Source: Phytoseiulus persimilis (lineage: Eukaryota; Arthropoda; Arachnida; Mesostigmata; Phytoseiidae). From it: 64,000 nucleotides of DNA. The stretch lies in assembly GCA_037576195.1 (NCBI GenBank), contig CM075103.1:13268001-13332000 (forward strand), written 5' to 3'. Made by a program: the position numbers and the translations under genes. Positions 38,568 through 51,570 of this stretch are shown here, in pieces (within the stretch, counting starts at the first letter, position 1; each line of letters starts with the position of its first letter). The notes under the pieces are model-generated. The model was given only the letters and a program-made list of their open reading frames with translations. It was not told where the DNA came from and did no database searches.

Positions 38568-41500
38568 TACACAAAGACCCGGAGTATTATTTAGCTCAAA
38601 TGCTCCCTCGGCGCGAACCACGACTGGTCGCAGTTTGGTCTTGTACTCGACACAAAACAGGTGTCCGTGAACCGAAAACCGAATTTCGTCAAGAAACGAG
38701 TGGGATCAAGAATGACAGGTAGTCGGAGAAAAAAAAATAGAGACATCCGATCGCCGAAAATAACGAGCCAAAACCCCCAGCATCACAATGTTTGCCTCGT
38801 TCTATGATCGTTCAAAATATTGGTTTTTGTTGTTCGATCTGGACACGCCATCCTTGCACGCTGGATTCTCCGTGGAATTTCGTCGGATCCACTTGTTCCG
38901 GGACACCCCACGAACAGTTTCGGCATGAACAGAGGTATCCGCCGACAACCCTGAGTCATCTCGAGGCTCGAGCTCCGAGTGACTTCATAACATGCTGGTA
39001 CTAGAGCTCTCACCGGATCAGGAGCATTGAGGTATCCAGAGCAACGAGGAGTTATCCAAACACAGGGAGCACCGCAGTCACTATTGAATGGGAGCAGATT
39101 TCCCCCCACTGAAGAGTTTGTCAGTACACGAGCGTCACGGAAAAATTGAAACACCGGTATCCGATGGTCACAACGAATGTTATCACTAGCAGGACAGAGT
39201 TTCCGTAAATCTCCAGAGGCACAACAGAAGGGTCAACGGTGCTCCGCGAACTCCTCGTAGTATCTTATCCCTCTGGTTGAAGACAAACCAAACTCTCGTT
39301 GGATTTCTGTGAGTTTCGGCTGCTCTGCCGTCAAGAATCGTCGTCAACAGTTCCACCGTCGGCTAACGCTGAGCACTTCTGATGCGTCGGGTTCGCGGCC
39401 GGCGTTACGCGCGCGCGCCGCTTGTGGAGAGGATGTTTTTTGAGAGGAGGAGTGAGTCAGTCCGGCCGGCGGCTAGAAGAGCCTAGAGATCCGACAGACG
39501 ATTCGTGGTGGGGTGCCCGACTGTTGAGCAGGTGACTAGGTACGCTTTCGTGCTGCCACGCACACAGGTTGTGCGTCAGGTACGCAGCCAAGGTCTCGAG
39601 TCGCAGCAGCGAGCTTCAAGGCCCAGCGCCAGGATCCGAGGAAGGTCGCGAAGACATTTAAGCTGACTTCGATGGCGGAAGCTGGTTCTTCAGATGACAA
39701 GGCAGTCATGCTCCGGTGCCGGATACGCGCGAAGGTCCTAAGAGCCTGATGTCAAGTGCAGTCGAACGGCTCGCTGGTAGAGAACATCGTACTTTTCACG
39801 CTGAGCAAAGATCAGAGACGGACCGGGGCGGGGGGAATTCGCTCCCTGATTTACAAAAACGCCGCAAGATACCGAGGCAATAAATATGAAACTGGTCGAT
39901 GTGGATCGGGACGAAACAGTGAGATCTAAAACTGAAGAGAGCAGAGAACACCTCGAGAGCGGGAACAGGTCGCTCGAATTGCTCCAATAACCATCGCACT
40001 TTTCGTTCCCGCATGACTTGTTTCTTCGATGGGTGCTTCGTCGTCCAAAGAGCGCAGGTTTCAGGTGTCCGGGAGACCGCCTTGCTGTTGCATGGGTGGT
40101 ATCGAAACTACTGTGATCGACATCGAACCTTCGGGTGACGAGCACTGTTTACCTCAAAGGCTGAGCATCGACTGACCCGAATGTTTGTCCTACTGAGACT
40201 GTCTCCCCATACTCTCCTTCCTCAGTGACGCACAGTGAAACCCGTCCAATCGGAGGTGAGATAGTTATCCAATAGTCACTTGCCCCGCTCTCGGAGAGAT
40301 TTGCGGCTGAATCTCACCCGTTCCCATGTGCGACACAAGACGGAGCAAACCTCGACTGGATTTCGTCCCCTCTCTGTCTATCCTCCGCTAAACGTACTCT
40401 TAGGGGTGTGAAAATGTCACGGATGCATTCAACATATTGCTTGTATGTTTATTTACCCCATGAGAGGTTTTCCACGAATAATTTGGACGGCATGAAACAT
40501 TCAAGAATCATACAGCAGTTCCCCCGACTGTTATCGATCAACAACCCCCGCCCCCTCACGAACCTTGACACGCTAGTTTTTTATACCAAACTGCCCACGG
40601 AGACCAAACACTCGAATCGAACGGAGTCATCATGTGTATACAGTACGTATTTCCATACATGGATGAAACGCGCTATTCTCGCACGCGGAGGACATTTCCT
40701 GCTCCAACCTTATTGAAACTTATGCGACCTTGCCCCGGCTGTACTGGATGGAACGGAAGATGGATCGTCGATCAATCTGCCAGACAAGAACTGGGACTCA
40801 GATACTTTTGAGCCCGAACAGAATGAACCGATTTCAGTCGATGACCGACCTTTCCGCCCTTGAGGACCTTCTCTCGCTTCCGAGGAACTGTGCCCCTTTT
40901 GGACCGAGAAATCCTCCATGCGTTCGCTATAAACACTTCAGGTGAAGGGTTGGTCTCAACTCGATTCAGTTTCAAGACGAGGGCACTTCGGGGAGACTAC
41001 AGAAGTTTGTGAAATTCCGCAACGAAGAGCCTTAGAAGAAGCGCGGAAGACGGACGATATTCTTGAAGTTTCCGCTGTAATTTATTTTTCTTCCTCCTCA
41101 TTCGAGTTCCCCCACTTCGCCGAGCGGCGAACTGACGCGCAATTAAACTTCGGCGCGATCATCGAATTTCAGTGATCGTCTCTTGCGATACGATCGAAGG
41201 CGAAAAACACCGAAGTTATGAGCAATTTCGATTCTCATCTTTCAATATTTCGCCGCTCCCTCTGCAGATAGTTCGCATCGTAAGCAGCTCCGGTCGAGTC
41301 GAGAATCGAAAGCGCGTGGAATCAACACACAAGCTGAACGACCGAGAGAAGATTAAGGAGGGAAAAGCGAGAAAATATCGAGTGAGAATCAGAAAAAGCG
41401 TAGATATAAATTTTGTTATAAGGCGCGGCTGCGTTCTTTCTCGTCGCCGGCTCGGATTGGTTGCTCTACCGAATTAAGCTCGACTCGGCAGCGGTTTGGG

Positions 41501-44500
41501 TGGCCACCGCCGCGGTTGCCGAACATACATTTTAGGGCGTAGTCTCTCTCGGTGCACGTGGGGTAAGATGTGCCGAACCTCAAATTGAGTCATACAGGCT
41601 CGCGACCTGCCTCCACGGGCGCGAGTCTCGCATATCGGTGCCATGGTTTTCTCTCGCGACAGACACGTCGCGCCGTTGATGTCCCGCGTGAATCTGTCGT
41701 TAACAAACCTGCGCGAACCGTTGTAGTCGGACCACCGAAGTCTGTGCAGAAGACCGAAGTCTAGGCGAAAGAGCGAAGCTTCATCAAGTTCTGTAGAGTG
41801 AATGGAACACCGCTCTGAATGCAGGGTGTGGGCATTTTCGAAAAGGGGAGGAAAACAGCAGAAGAAAACCGATTGTCAAACACCTGCGATCGACTGACCA
41901 CACTGGAGCCATTCAATCGCGCTAGAATGTTTGGGGTTGGAATGAAGGAAAACAGCTCAGAACAGTGAGCTCAGAGAATAGACAGGGATTTGAGTTTACT
42001 ACCGGATGAATCAGAAAATTCGCTATGTGTGAAAAGGCTATGTTCGTTCGCCCTTTCGAGCAGGCTTGGTCGCGGCTCGGTCTGAAACTCTACTCGGCAG
42101 TTCTCGGAGCCGCGGATCACGATTCAACTGTATTTTTTGTCTGAGGTCAGTACTTGATGCAATTCCATGCAAGACTCACGAAAAAGCCGACCAAAATCGG
42201 AAGTTGGACGACCAGTTTACAGTTGAAAATCTACGTCTGTTTTAGACCGTCACGAAAATAAAATATTTTGAAAATGAGACCGTTTGTGACCGAATCCGAG
42301 CCCCCGCGAGACAGGGGCGGAAAAATTGGAACTACGAGCTGAAGGGGTTATTTTTGTTTGCCCGTTCGCTCTTCCATTGCTGCTTTTCACGGGAAAAACC
42401 GTTGTGAGTTGATATTCCAAACCTCGGACGCATGACATCATATCTCAGAGGTGCTCGAAGGATGTCGCATGCTGAAGAATTCCTCCCGTATCAGGGGCGA
42501 ATTCTCGGTAGATCATTCGGGACTCCTTTTCTCACTGCTGCGACAGATTTCTGGTTCTCCTCATTCTTCCACTTCTCGGATAATCGCGAAGCATTTCTAA
42601 GGGAAGCACGAGGAGCAAGCAGGTTGCTTCCCCACCTGAAATCCTATATTAGTGTTCATACTGTTGCTCCATGATCTTCCCGGTGAGCTTCGAGACTCGG
42701 TTTCCGAGTCGTCTTTTTCTCCGCAGTCGATCCTACTGGGTTTGCGCATCCCCTCCTACCTCCTCGTCAGTTGTGGTCTTCCCTCCCCGGAGACCATCAA
42801 TGCCAGAGCATCACACTGCTTCTTCCGCGTGGACATTCGGAGCGTTCTCCAAGCTTCCATCCCGATGTGCACTCGAACCGGGAGAAGATGTTTTCGCATT
42901 ATATTCTCGCAAACGGGTGATGATTATCATTGAGATGCTTCCTTCCAAGCCATCCGGATGACAAGCTGATTCTCAGGATTGAGCTCGTCTCGGTCGCGCA
43001 GCTCTCAGAAACGCTGCGTTCTCGGAGCAGCCAAGTGACTCGCTGCTTCAGTCAAACCTTCTTCTCGTTTGTACGGGATCTGTCGGGAATCTCCATGTGT
43101 TATGGCGTGATGTACTCGAGATCACACGGCTGGGTCAACGATCCTGAGCCATTTCACTAGGCATACATCTCTACGTCCGCTTGAATCGCGATGAAGTTCT
43201 TCAAGATCAAAAGGTCGCCGCCGGTCGCAGTTCGGGACGGGAATGTAGGGAATGTCCATAAATTTACGGGGTGGTTTCGATTATGTCAAAAACGGGGTGG
43301 CGGGCAGTGGAACCGATCAGCAGCATTTCTTTGTTGCGGCGGGGCTCGCGGTGGCGTATTCTGAGGTGTGGAAAGAAGTCAGTTTCTTGTGTCATGCTGG
43401 AAACGTTTGCGCGGAAGGACAGAAAAGACGGAAAGGAGTGAAGGCAGCAGCTCGATGAGTCGGAGCAAGAACAGTTCACTGATGAAAAATTATCTTCACT
43501 AGGGTGAGGCGCGATTGCGAGACTATGCGCTGTTGATACGAGTTCGATTCCGCTCGCGGGGGGCCTCGCATAGTGGAAGAAAAATTCATATCGCAGCGGC
43601 ACGCGGCGAGTATTCAAACCAATTTGTAGCCGTCTCTTCATCTTTTCATCCTCCTCGACTTGGAATGAAAACGCGCGTTGCTGCTCCGAGGCAAGATGTT
43701 ATCGGGAAAGAGAGAAAATCGGACACAATTTTGAAGCGCCCGGCTACAGCTGAAATATGACCGCGAGAAGAAGAATCGAACTAGAACGCGACAGAATCGA
43801 ATTTTTCATAGGAGCCGCTGAAATTCAGATGAAAAATGCCGGAATTCACCGTCTTCCGATGTTGATGTCTTTTGAGAATCGAAGGCTCTTCAAATCGAGT
43901 CGAAACTGGCGCGGACGCAGCGCTCTATCCTTCGTGATTCATTATCTAATTACACGAACGTATTGAGCTGACTGAGTTATTTTCCAAACGGTCTGGGCAT
44001 TCTGGAGGAGGAAACGACAGAATTCGTTCGAAGGCGCGATGCAGTTATTAGTCGATAGCATTCCAGTTGACCACTGAATTCCTCGGAGCTATTTCTATTT
44101 TATTGGAGACTATTTTTGCTCCACAGCTTCCAGGTTCCCACGGAACGCCTTGACGATTTTTTATGAGTGACTCTCTCCATTCCATCATCGGGCCAAACAA
44201 TCGCAGCATGATTTACTTCCGAGGGCGCGCTATACGGGCGAGCCGATCAAGATCGAGCGTAAAAGTTTGGTCATCAGGGGAGAGCTGTCCATGTGGAGAC
44301 TGTAAGAGAGTATGTTGTTGGATCAACGATGTGAGCAGGCATCGGTTTTCGCTTGTCGAGGAAAACAGATACGGTTGAATCGACTTCAAAGCCAACACGC
44401 GCCCCGCATCGGAGAATCGAACTGCATCAACAATGAATCGACATCATTATCAGAAACCGAGCTGTCAGTTGAGTTTGACCTCTATTTGCTCCTCCGCTCG

Positions 44501-47500
44501 ACATATTTCCCGTTACCCACAGGAATTCGTTCCAGCTTAGCCGACATCTGAGAGCGTCGCGGTCCACGAAACGCCTCTAGGGGTTCAGTTTTACGCTCCA
44601 GCAACGGTCTCGAAGTCGTAGAGTTAGGAAGGGAATGATCACTTGGGCAATTTAACACGAGAAAGAAGATGAAATAAGCAGTTCGGCGGGCGCTATGAGC
44701 GCCCCACGTGTTCCGTTCTCAGGCGGTGCTTCGATGTGAGGATGACTCCCAGATCTCTCGATTGAGCGCCGACACAGCCGACGTCATTTCGCAGAGCAAC
44801 CTCCAGTAAACATATAAGAGGGATACCTCGGCCAACTTCGAATGAGCGCGAGAGCGACCGTGAGCTTGATTTAAAAGCACTTGGACCTCGACTCCTCACG
44901 TGTTTCCGTCTCATTTCTCATTTCGACCGTCGAGCCCTAACAGAGACCAATGAGTACTTGGTCACTCCACCAGAGCGATTTCATACGACACAATTCTCAA
45001 AAGGAAGAGCTTCATACCAGAGGTATTGTTCAGTAAAATCGCTCAGAGGACAGAACGTGGTTGGAGCTGCAGCCGCGAATTCGAACGAGACTGCCCAAAC
45101 ACGCAGCGCCTTTCGGCCATCGGCTTCCAGACCACCATGGCACTGTTGATCAGTCGGCTGATTCTCTTGCTGGATACTCGAGTTGGATCAACTCAACCCA
45201 CTGTGCGTAGGTGGAGAGAGGGTCCTAGCGGAGACGACCCAGCACCAGGAAAACGGTATGAAGTGCCGGAGCTGCTCCGTCACGCTCGATCTAAGCCCTG
45301 CTGAAGCATTATTCTGAAGCGAAGCCCATCACTTGGGACCTCTCCATTCCAAGCTTCCCAGACGCCACAGAGATTTCTTCGCATATCTTCCTGGGGATCT
45401 GCGGAATCATGCTGATCCAGTAACATCAGAAGGTTCCACGATCATTTCCGGAGAAAAGGGTACACATGATGATTGAACATGAAGTATAGTGCCCTCGGAA
45501 ACAAGGTGACGGCAATCGAGAATGACGAGAATCGTTCCAATACCAGAGGTGAAGGTTTTGTTCGCTCAAGATCCATCTGTGACAGCAATTTGAAGTTCAG
45601 AAAAGCAGGGTTCCCACCACTCTGTTCCCCCAAACGGAGGGTTCAAACAGAACAAAAATCATCACACTCCCTCTAAAATTTCCCGTCGAGGTTGAAGCGG
45701 AGGTATGGTTTTACGAACAGTTATCAACATTAATTTGGTTGTTGAGAATTGTTCTTTCGTGACGGCGACGGCTGCTTCATTTTTTGCAACGGGTTTATCG
45801 TTGTGGCTGTTGCCGTAGTTTTTCCTCCGTCTTGCATCTGTTACAATTCATTCTGTTGTGATTCCCGCGTTTTCTTGGTGGAAGTAGCTCGTCGCAGCCG
45901 CTGGGAAATCAAAGATCGTCAAAAGCGTCTGGGAGTCGCACAGCGAAGGTCGGGAGTGGGAAACCAGGAGGGTCATTCTGATTTTGAGAGATTTATTCTT
46001 TTTTCTCTTGTAAGCGCTCGCAGGAATTACCAGTGAACCGAGCATTGGGTGGAACGAAGGGGCTGGTGGACACGAGAACGAGAGAGGAAACTACGAAGAA
46101 TCAAGGCTACTTACCGTGCGAGGCACTCTTACGAATTTTGTAGCGTGAGCTCACATTTGATGTTCGAAACGAAAGGTGTGCCGCAGACGCGAAACCGTGT
46201 AAACTGCTACGATTTTTCCCATCTCTCTCATTCCGAATCTGGGGAAGAACTCTGGGATAATCTTTTGTTCCTCTCTTTCTGCCGCTGCCTTCAGACTGCT
46301 CTGATTTCCATCGATTATCGCACAGAAAACTAAATTCTGTGTGGGAGGGGGAGTCTGTTCCACATTGCATTCGACGCGACCGGGAGGAATTTTCCCGAAT
46401 TCGAGTAGGACCTCCTCATTCACGGAAATACTGCAGACAGGTAGGGATGATTTCAGGTGAAAGGCAACGCCGCCCTCGGGAGTTCTTCCTAAAACTCACA
46501 GAGAATGAGGAGATGAGAAGGACATGTCCGCCGGGAATTCTTTATCCAAGATGCCCTAAAGTCTAGAGTCGAAACGACCAAAGGTTGCAGAGTCAATAAA
46601 CTTCATCTGGAAGGCACCACAGTACCCAATTCGAATGGAGTTGTGGTTCGACGGAGAAGGTATGCCTCTCCGACGACAAACAATCGTTCGTCGTCGGAGG
46701 AGATTGGGGACGAAACTTTTGAGGCGCGAACACACACCGCACTTCTGGGAAAGCTATGTTCCACTTCAAACCGTGCAGGCGGGAAGTAGATGAATGGATG
46801 CATCAAAAACTTGAACTCGAGCGTGAAATGGAAATTGATCCACTCAGAAAAATAACTTTCTCGACGATTCCCCACATGCCGCGGCGGCTCAAATTATCAG
46901 CATGTAAGAGTCGAGATTATCAGATCGTAACTGTGTAGCTAACCTGAGCACGCCGAATCATTGCCTGTCCGAAGGAGATGGCTCATCTGTTTTATCAACT
47001 CGGCTCTATAAAATTCGATTCCTTTTTCATTCTTCGCAACAGATCGGCCTCGACGTATCGGATCCTGTGACGAGGCCCCGGAAGCGCTCGGGATCTCCCC
47101 ATGGTTGCCGCCGGGAGGAATTAACCGGAAAAGCAAATTCGAGACATCAATCAATTCCTACGTTCATACGCCGTGGACCGCATTTGACCTGTCACCAGCT
47201 CGGAGAGGCAATCGGTCGCACTCAATTTTATGGGGGAGTGACTGCATATACTTGGTGAATTCGCAATTTCGATGATTGAACAGGAATATTTCTAGGGGAT
47301 CCTCAGGCTGATGCTGCTTTCGGGATTCGGAGCTGCGTTTATTGCCGGTGAAAGCATTCACCGGTCAGCTCCCCGTTGTTGATAATCGCCTGCTTTCCCG
47401 AGCTCGGCACAGCAATCAAAGAAGTCGTTCGCTTCTGTTGGATTTGCTTACGAATTTCTGACAACTGCACGTGCATCCGGGCGATCTCGTGTCCATGACC

Positions 47501-47620
47501 CGGAGTCGATGCGCCTGTTATCGAATTCAAACATGTTTTATTAAGTAGACGACCAGATCATCCACAGAGTAAACAAATAGAAAGCCAGAGCTATTATTGA
47601 GATTTTATTGGGGCTCGATG
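38568..47620. other. Gene-poor stretch apart from the 38.8-39.2 kb candidate
   Basis: Many open frames of 60-135 codons lie on both strands without consistent splice sites or recognisable protein sequence. Those at 43757-43966, 44312-44551 and 45473-45676 on the plus strand look slightly protein-like but have no other support. Confidence 0.3.
38783..39154 (-). CDS. Candidate small cysteine-rich protein or exon pair
   Basis: This minus-strand frame of 123 codons starts at ATG and ends in TGA. It carries seven cysteines: NSDCGAPCVWITPRC, then VPAC, QGCRR, VGCPG and MACPD. Inside it, CTCTTCAG and GATCCG/GTGAGA bound a 97-base segment. ATGACTCAG then closes a 63-nt intron-like stretch that is a multiple of three, so both spliced and unspliced forms stay open. 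No hydrophobic leader follows the ATG, so an upstream exon would be needed for secretion. Family not recognised. Confidence 0.25.
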   Translation of the reverse strand: MFQFFRDARVLTNSSVGGNLLPFNSDCGAPCVWITPRCSGYLNAPDPVRALVPACYEVTRSSSLEMTQGCRRIPLFMPKLFVGCPGTSGSDEIPRRIQRARMACPDRTTKTNILNDHRTRQTL

Positions 47621-47886
47621 TTACTGCTCGATCACGTACTGGCCGGCCGCGGCTCTGCTGGCTTTCGCGGGATTCCTGTGTTTCAAGCGTTGCGACCAAA
47701 AGATAATCGGATACTCCGTGTAAGAACCCAATATTTGCAAAATTGTCCAATTAATCTTCGCGGTCATTTTTGTCAAGCAACTTTCGTTCTTTCTCTCTTT
47801 CCTGTTCATCATCGTCGCTGGAGCGGCCGTCAGCTGCTGCTCGCCCGGATACTTCTTCTTCGTCAATCTGTGAGCAATCTGTGAGC
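47621..47886 (-). CDS. Candidate terminal exon with poly(A) signal, minus strand
   Basis: The acceptor TTTCTCCTTGTTTTCGCAG above 47886 is excellent. From there one frame is open for 87 codons to TAA at 47621-47623. An AATAAA lies 11 bases beyond the stop (47604-47609 on the plus strand), as expected for a last exon. The peptide is basic in the first half and ends SRAAAGQYVIEQ, with a moderately hydrophobic WTILQILGSYTEYPIIFW in between. A second frame from the same acceptor encodes an acidic, charged peptide ending at about 47751. A possible upstream exon begins at 48318 after TTTCATCCTTAG, but no donor connects it. Confidence 0.3.
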
Positions 47887-48410
47887 CTGCGAAAACAAGG
47901 AGAAATACCGCCGCAAGTTGGAAAACATTGACCTACGGATATTACCGCATGCTTTGCTAAGACATTCGGCAACTTCTCCTTCCTTGCGCTCAGTGGAAGA
48001 TGATTGGGCACATTCTTTTCCTTCCTTTCTCCTCTCCGCGTCCATAATAATAGCGCATTGTAATCATCGGCAGAGCAAACCATTGACAACACAATTTATT
48101 GTGACGACAAATCGCCCGACTTTCGCTCGGTCGGCGCCTAAGTGAATTGCGCTTGCGCAACACTGACAATTCGCCGATGGGATTGACAATGGTCTTTGTT
48201 TGAGGAAGATTTCTTCTTCCAGTTTTCTCGGAACAGCTTTCGCGACTTGCTTCTTCTTCTCCTGAAGCACGTCTTTATAGGTCAGCCAGATGATGGATCT
48301 GAAGTTTCTGGCGATATTCTAAGGATGAAACAGAGCGCTCCAGTTTGAGCTACACTTGTGCGTTTTTGGGGAGGTGGATCGAGAGATCATCCGGAGCAGG
48401 GCAGCTTGTC

Positions 48411-48723
48411 GCTGAACAACTCGCCGTCGGGAACCCATTTCCGAATAGACATCATATCCCGTAGTACGGAGTACGGCAATTGAATTTCCGTACCGGGGCG
48501 ACGAAAATGAATTTCCGTACCAGGAAGTACGGAAATTGAGTTGCCGTACTTGGCCGGTACGGAAATTCAATTGCCGTACTCCGTACTACGGAAAATGATG
48601 TCTATCTCCGAACAACTCGCGGCCCTGAAATCGCCGCCGAACAACTCGGCGCCGAGAACACGGTGCCGAACAACTCGCCCTTGAGGAATCGTCGCTGGAC
48701 AGCTCTCCGCCGACACCTCGATG
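48411..48723. repeat. 29-bp tandem repeat array interrupted by a foldback element
   Basis: CCGAACAACTCG-type units start at 48608, 48637 and 48666, with a diverged unit (CTGGACAGCTCTC) at 48695, giving an exact 29-base period. A further copy (CTGAACAACTCGCCG) starts at 48412, on the other side of the inverted repeat at 48445-48605. The period is not a multiple of three, so the array is not protein-coding. Confidence 0.8.
48445..48605. mobile_element. 161-bp foldback (inverted-repeat) element, MITE-like
   Basis: The left arm 48445-48494 and right arm 48556-48605 are reverse complements over 50 bases with only two mismatches near the outer ends. The 61-base centre contains a second, smaller inverted repeat built from the same word, TTTCCGTAC, so the whole can form nested hairpins. 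The motif GTACGGAAATT or its complement occurs repeatedly. It carries no open frame. It interrupts a 29-bp tandem array, which suggests insertion. Possible short flanking matches (TCCGA) lie on each side but are one base out of register on the right. A non-autonomous DNA transposon is likely; a palindrome grown by local inversion is the alternative. Confidence 0.6.
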
Positions 48724-50020
48724 CTAATGCCGCGGCCTTCCAATGATGATCGCAGCGGAATCTGAAGGACTTGGCGAGTATGTTGATGTGACACCTCGTC
48801 ATTTCAGATGGCCGTCGTGAATGCCACGGCGGCTCCCTCAACGGGCTTGTCCTTCGCCTCTTGCACTTCCGATCAACCTCAGGGGCACGGGCCCTCAGCT
48901 TGAAAGAGCGACAACCTGCGAGCTCTTGCAATGTGAGCGGGGATTGCTGGGGTTATGTTGGGGTACGGGCAAGCGAGAGAATCGATTCGAGCTGTCCCTC
49001 CTAAGTCTCTGTGAGGACATGGGGCCCCGTGAAACATGCTCGGGCGAGGACGCTGCCGCAATGACGATCGCTCGAAACACCACTCTGGCGGCATGGTTCT
49101 GCCGGATCTAAACAAAATCGGATCTCCTGGAAGTGATCAATCGTCGACTTCTGGAGACGAGATGTCAGGCGACGACTCATCTCGCTATGAAAAATGCCGC
49201 CGTAGAGTCGTCCGGTGACGTGCTTTCGGCGACGAGTTGTACCGTAACGTAGATTATCACCTCTTCGGTTTTATCGTACAGCGCTTCCGAGCAGTCAAGC
49301 TACCCCCGAGACCGGAAGGTGATAACAGTGGAAGCGTGAAGCCGGGGCCCACATCCGTGTCTCCGTTGGCGTATGAGCCTTTCACGTCATGGGCTACTCT
49401 TTATGTTCTCCCGGAGACCGCACTCGTAACCGAGGGCTCAACGATGATTCCGTGGCTGGCAGCCATATGACAGCCTGTGCATAATGGCGAGTTGATGACA
49501 TCCTTCGCCTGTTTCTTCGAGAAGTTGCTCGTTAGAGCAAGGCTCCCAATATCATCGTTTTCTTCAGGCGAAGTTTATCAAAGTAGATCTCTGGCGACCG
49601 CCGGTAACTGACCCCTCGCAGCTCGTTCTACGAGAGGAGTCGGGGCGAGGCAAAGAAAGGACTAGAATACAGTGTCTGCGGTGGAGACGCAGAATGAATC
49701 CCGAATAAAACGCAAAACAGTCATGAGGCAGCCGCGTTTCATACACGAAAAACACAATCCTTACTCAAATCAGGTCAACGCGTACGTCTTTCGCTGAGAA
49801 TTCCCAACCGGCTTCTATCGAGTCCGCCTTCAAGCCGGGGGTGTGACCCAGTGGAAACTCGAGCCGCAGTTGCTGTCTCTGTCAGAACAGAGCTCAGGGT
49901 AACGGAAATCCAGAGGTGTCAAAAAAACGTAGACCAATATTTCGATCGATTATCAGAACTGACGCCGGAATCACGAGCTCAGAATGACGCCTTTGAGAGA
50001 CGCGAAAACTAACGATGCGC
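48724..50020. other. No supported gene
   Basis: Short overlapping open frames on both strands, with nothing recognisable. This is the 3' flank of the decayed gene that follows. Confidence 0.4.
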
Positions 50021-50099
50021 AGTCCACGGACTCGTACTTTTGCGAGAGACACACAGTGATCGCACACGGGTTCTTTCCGGGGCCATACCACACGTCCCT

Positions 50100-51570
50100 C
50101 GACGAGTCAGGAGGATATGCTTCTGAACATACAACTGTTGGATATATTTCCCGCGAGCTGTATAGTGTTCTGCGAGGTTCGACATGTCATCCTTCAATAA
50201 AGAATAAAGAATCTCTGCAGTCCCTCTCTAACACTCGCGTAATCGGCGTTTTCCGCATCTGGAAAACGCGACTCCTATGAGTCTCCTCTTGGACCTCCTC
50301 ATGGTTCGGGACCGCGAGTCTTGGCTGGATAATACGGCATTCGAAAGCCGTTAGGTCGTCTAACAAGATTCTTCCAGGTCTGGGGGCAACTCGGTATTTG
50401 CGAACTGTATGTCGTCGACCCCTCTATCGATATCAGCGAGTCCACGAGTGGAGAAACTGGAAGCGAACGGAATCTCTCAGAGAAGAACGAATCCGAGTGT
50501 CAACTGGTGTTTGAGCTTGACCTCAATGCGAAAATTGTCAAGCGAACTTTCGTCGATTGGCTCCTGACCTCTGCTGTCTTTGGCGCAGGTTTTCTTGGAT
50601 CGGTAACCCATGCGGTGTCACTTCTCGGTCACAGTATTCGCGGACATGATAAGAAGAGAATCCGGAGACCGGCCTGGGGCAAAATTACTATACTTATCGC
50701 AGGAGCCCTGAGATCATTCAGCAATCACCGTCTACCAATCCGTAGATAGATCCGTAGATATATGAGCACGGATTTATCGATGAATAATGCCTTATCGCCG
50801 AGAGAACTGAGGAATTCAGACAAGAAAGACTCATTAATGCATCTACATAAACGCATTAGAAGAGGAAACAGAATCTCTCACGAGTGAACAAAGTCCAACT
50901 CTGCGAGGTAAAGTATGAGCGGAATAATGTGTATACTCGTAGTCAAGTGCCAGATGTAGTCAAAGTCTCTCGGAAGAACCGAGCTGTCTCAATCATCGTA
51001 ACATACGCCATACTTGGTGGTTAGACCAAGCATTCATGAACGAACTCTCACAAACTGTGTGCATCTTCAACACTGCGTCACCGATTCCCTTCACGAGATT
51101 TACCTGGTTTCCTCTCTCCGCCTTCCTGCTTGACCTTGAATGGGTTGGTCCAATTGTATTCCGCTCTCAACTTTGCTTGCGCTCAACTTTGCTCGCGCTC
51201 AACTCAGCTGGATTCTCCTCTATGACCACGGCAGGGCTCTCAGCAGCTCCACATCTTCTGACTCTTCTGAGGGTGGGATATTCAGGCAACTCGAGAGCCA
51301 CCATCATCGCGGAGATCACGACGGTGTAACCGACGATGTTGAGCGCTACGAGGTGGGCGGGCCCGCGTCCACGGAGCTTCAAACCCCTCGGGGCCACTAT
51401 CACTCCAAGAAAGATCCAGCGGAGTGGGAATGTCCCCGATTTCGCTATCCACACCCTAGCGATATATTTCGTGGAAGCGCTGTCAGGCTGCGGAGTGCAC
51501 ACAGACTTGTGAGAAGCACCAGGAGCTCCCTGCGACTCCGGAAGAACGAATCACTGTTGGCCCCGCAAAC
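50100..51570 (-). pseudogene. Decayed tandem copy of the 430-aa gene at 52.5-54.3 kb
   Basis: Three remnants lie in the same order and strand as in the intact neighbour. At 51502-51167 is the first-exon membrane hairpin (WIFLGVIVAPRGLKLRGRG against WSIILGVLVNPRRLRLGGLG). At 50456-50363 is exon 2, with the motif VDDIQFANTELPPDLEE against IDDIQFANPDLEELPADL, cut short by TAG. At 50258 to about 50130 is exon 3, broken by a one-base frameshift near 50200. The acceptors of exons 2 and 3 are in the same positions and phases as in the intact gene, so the copy arose by DNA duplication, not retroposition. About 700 bases of the first exon are missing or unrecognisable. A 16-base repeat (GCTCAACTTTGCTYGC) lies at 51165-51200. 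Confidence 0.75.

Noticed and set aside
39155..39260. Minus-strand stretch reading a membrane-helix-like peptide (NSVLLVITFVVTIGYRC)
   Set aside because: Pyrimidine-rich DNA gives such peptides by chance; no start, no donor, and a stop soon after.
43505..43580. GAGTTCGATTCCGC resembling a tRNA T-arm
   Set aside because: No acceptor stem or D-arm could be folded around it.
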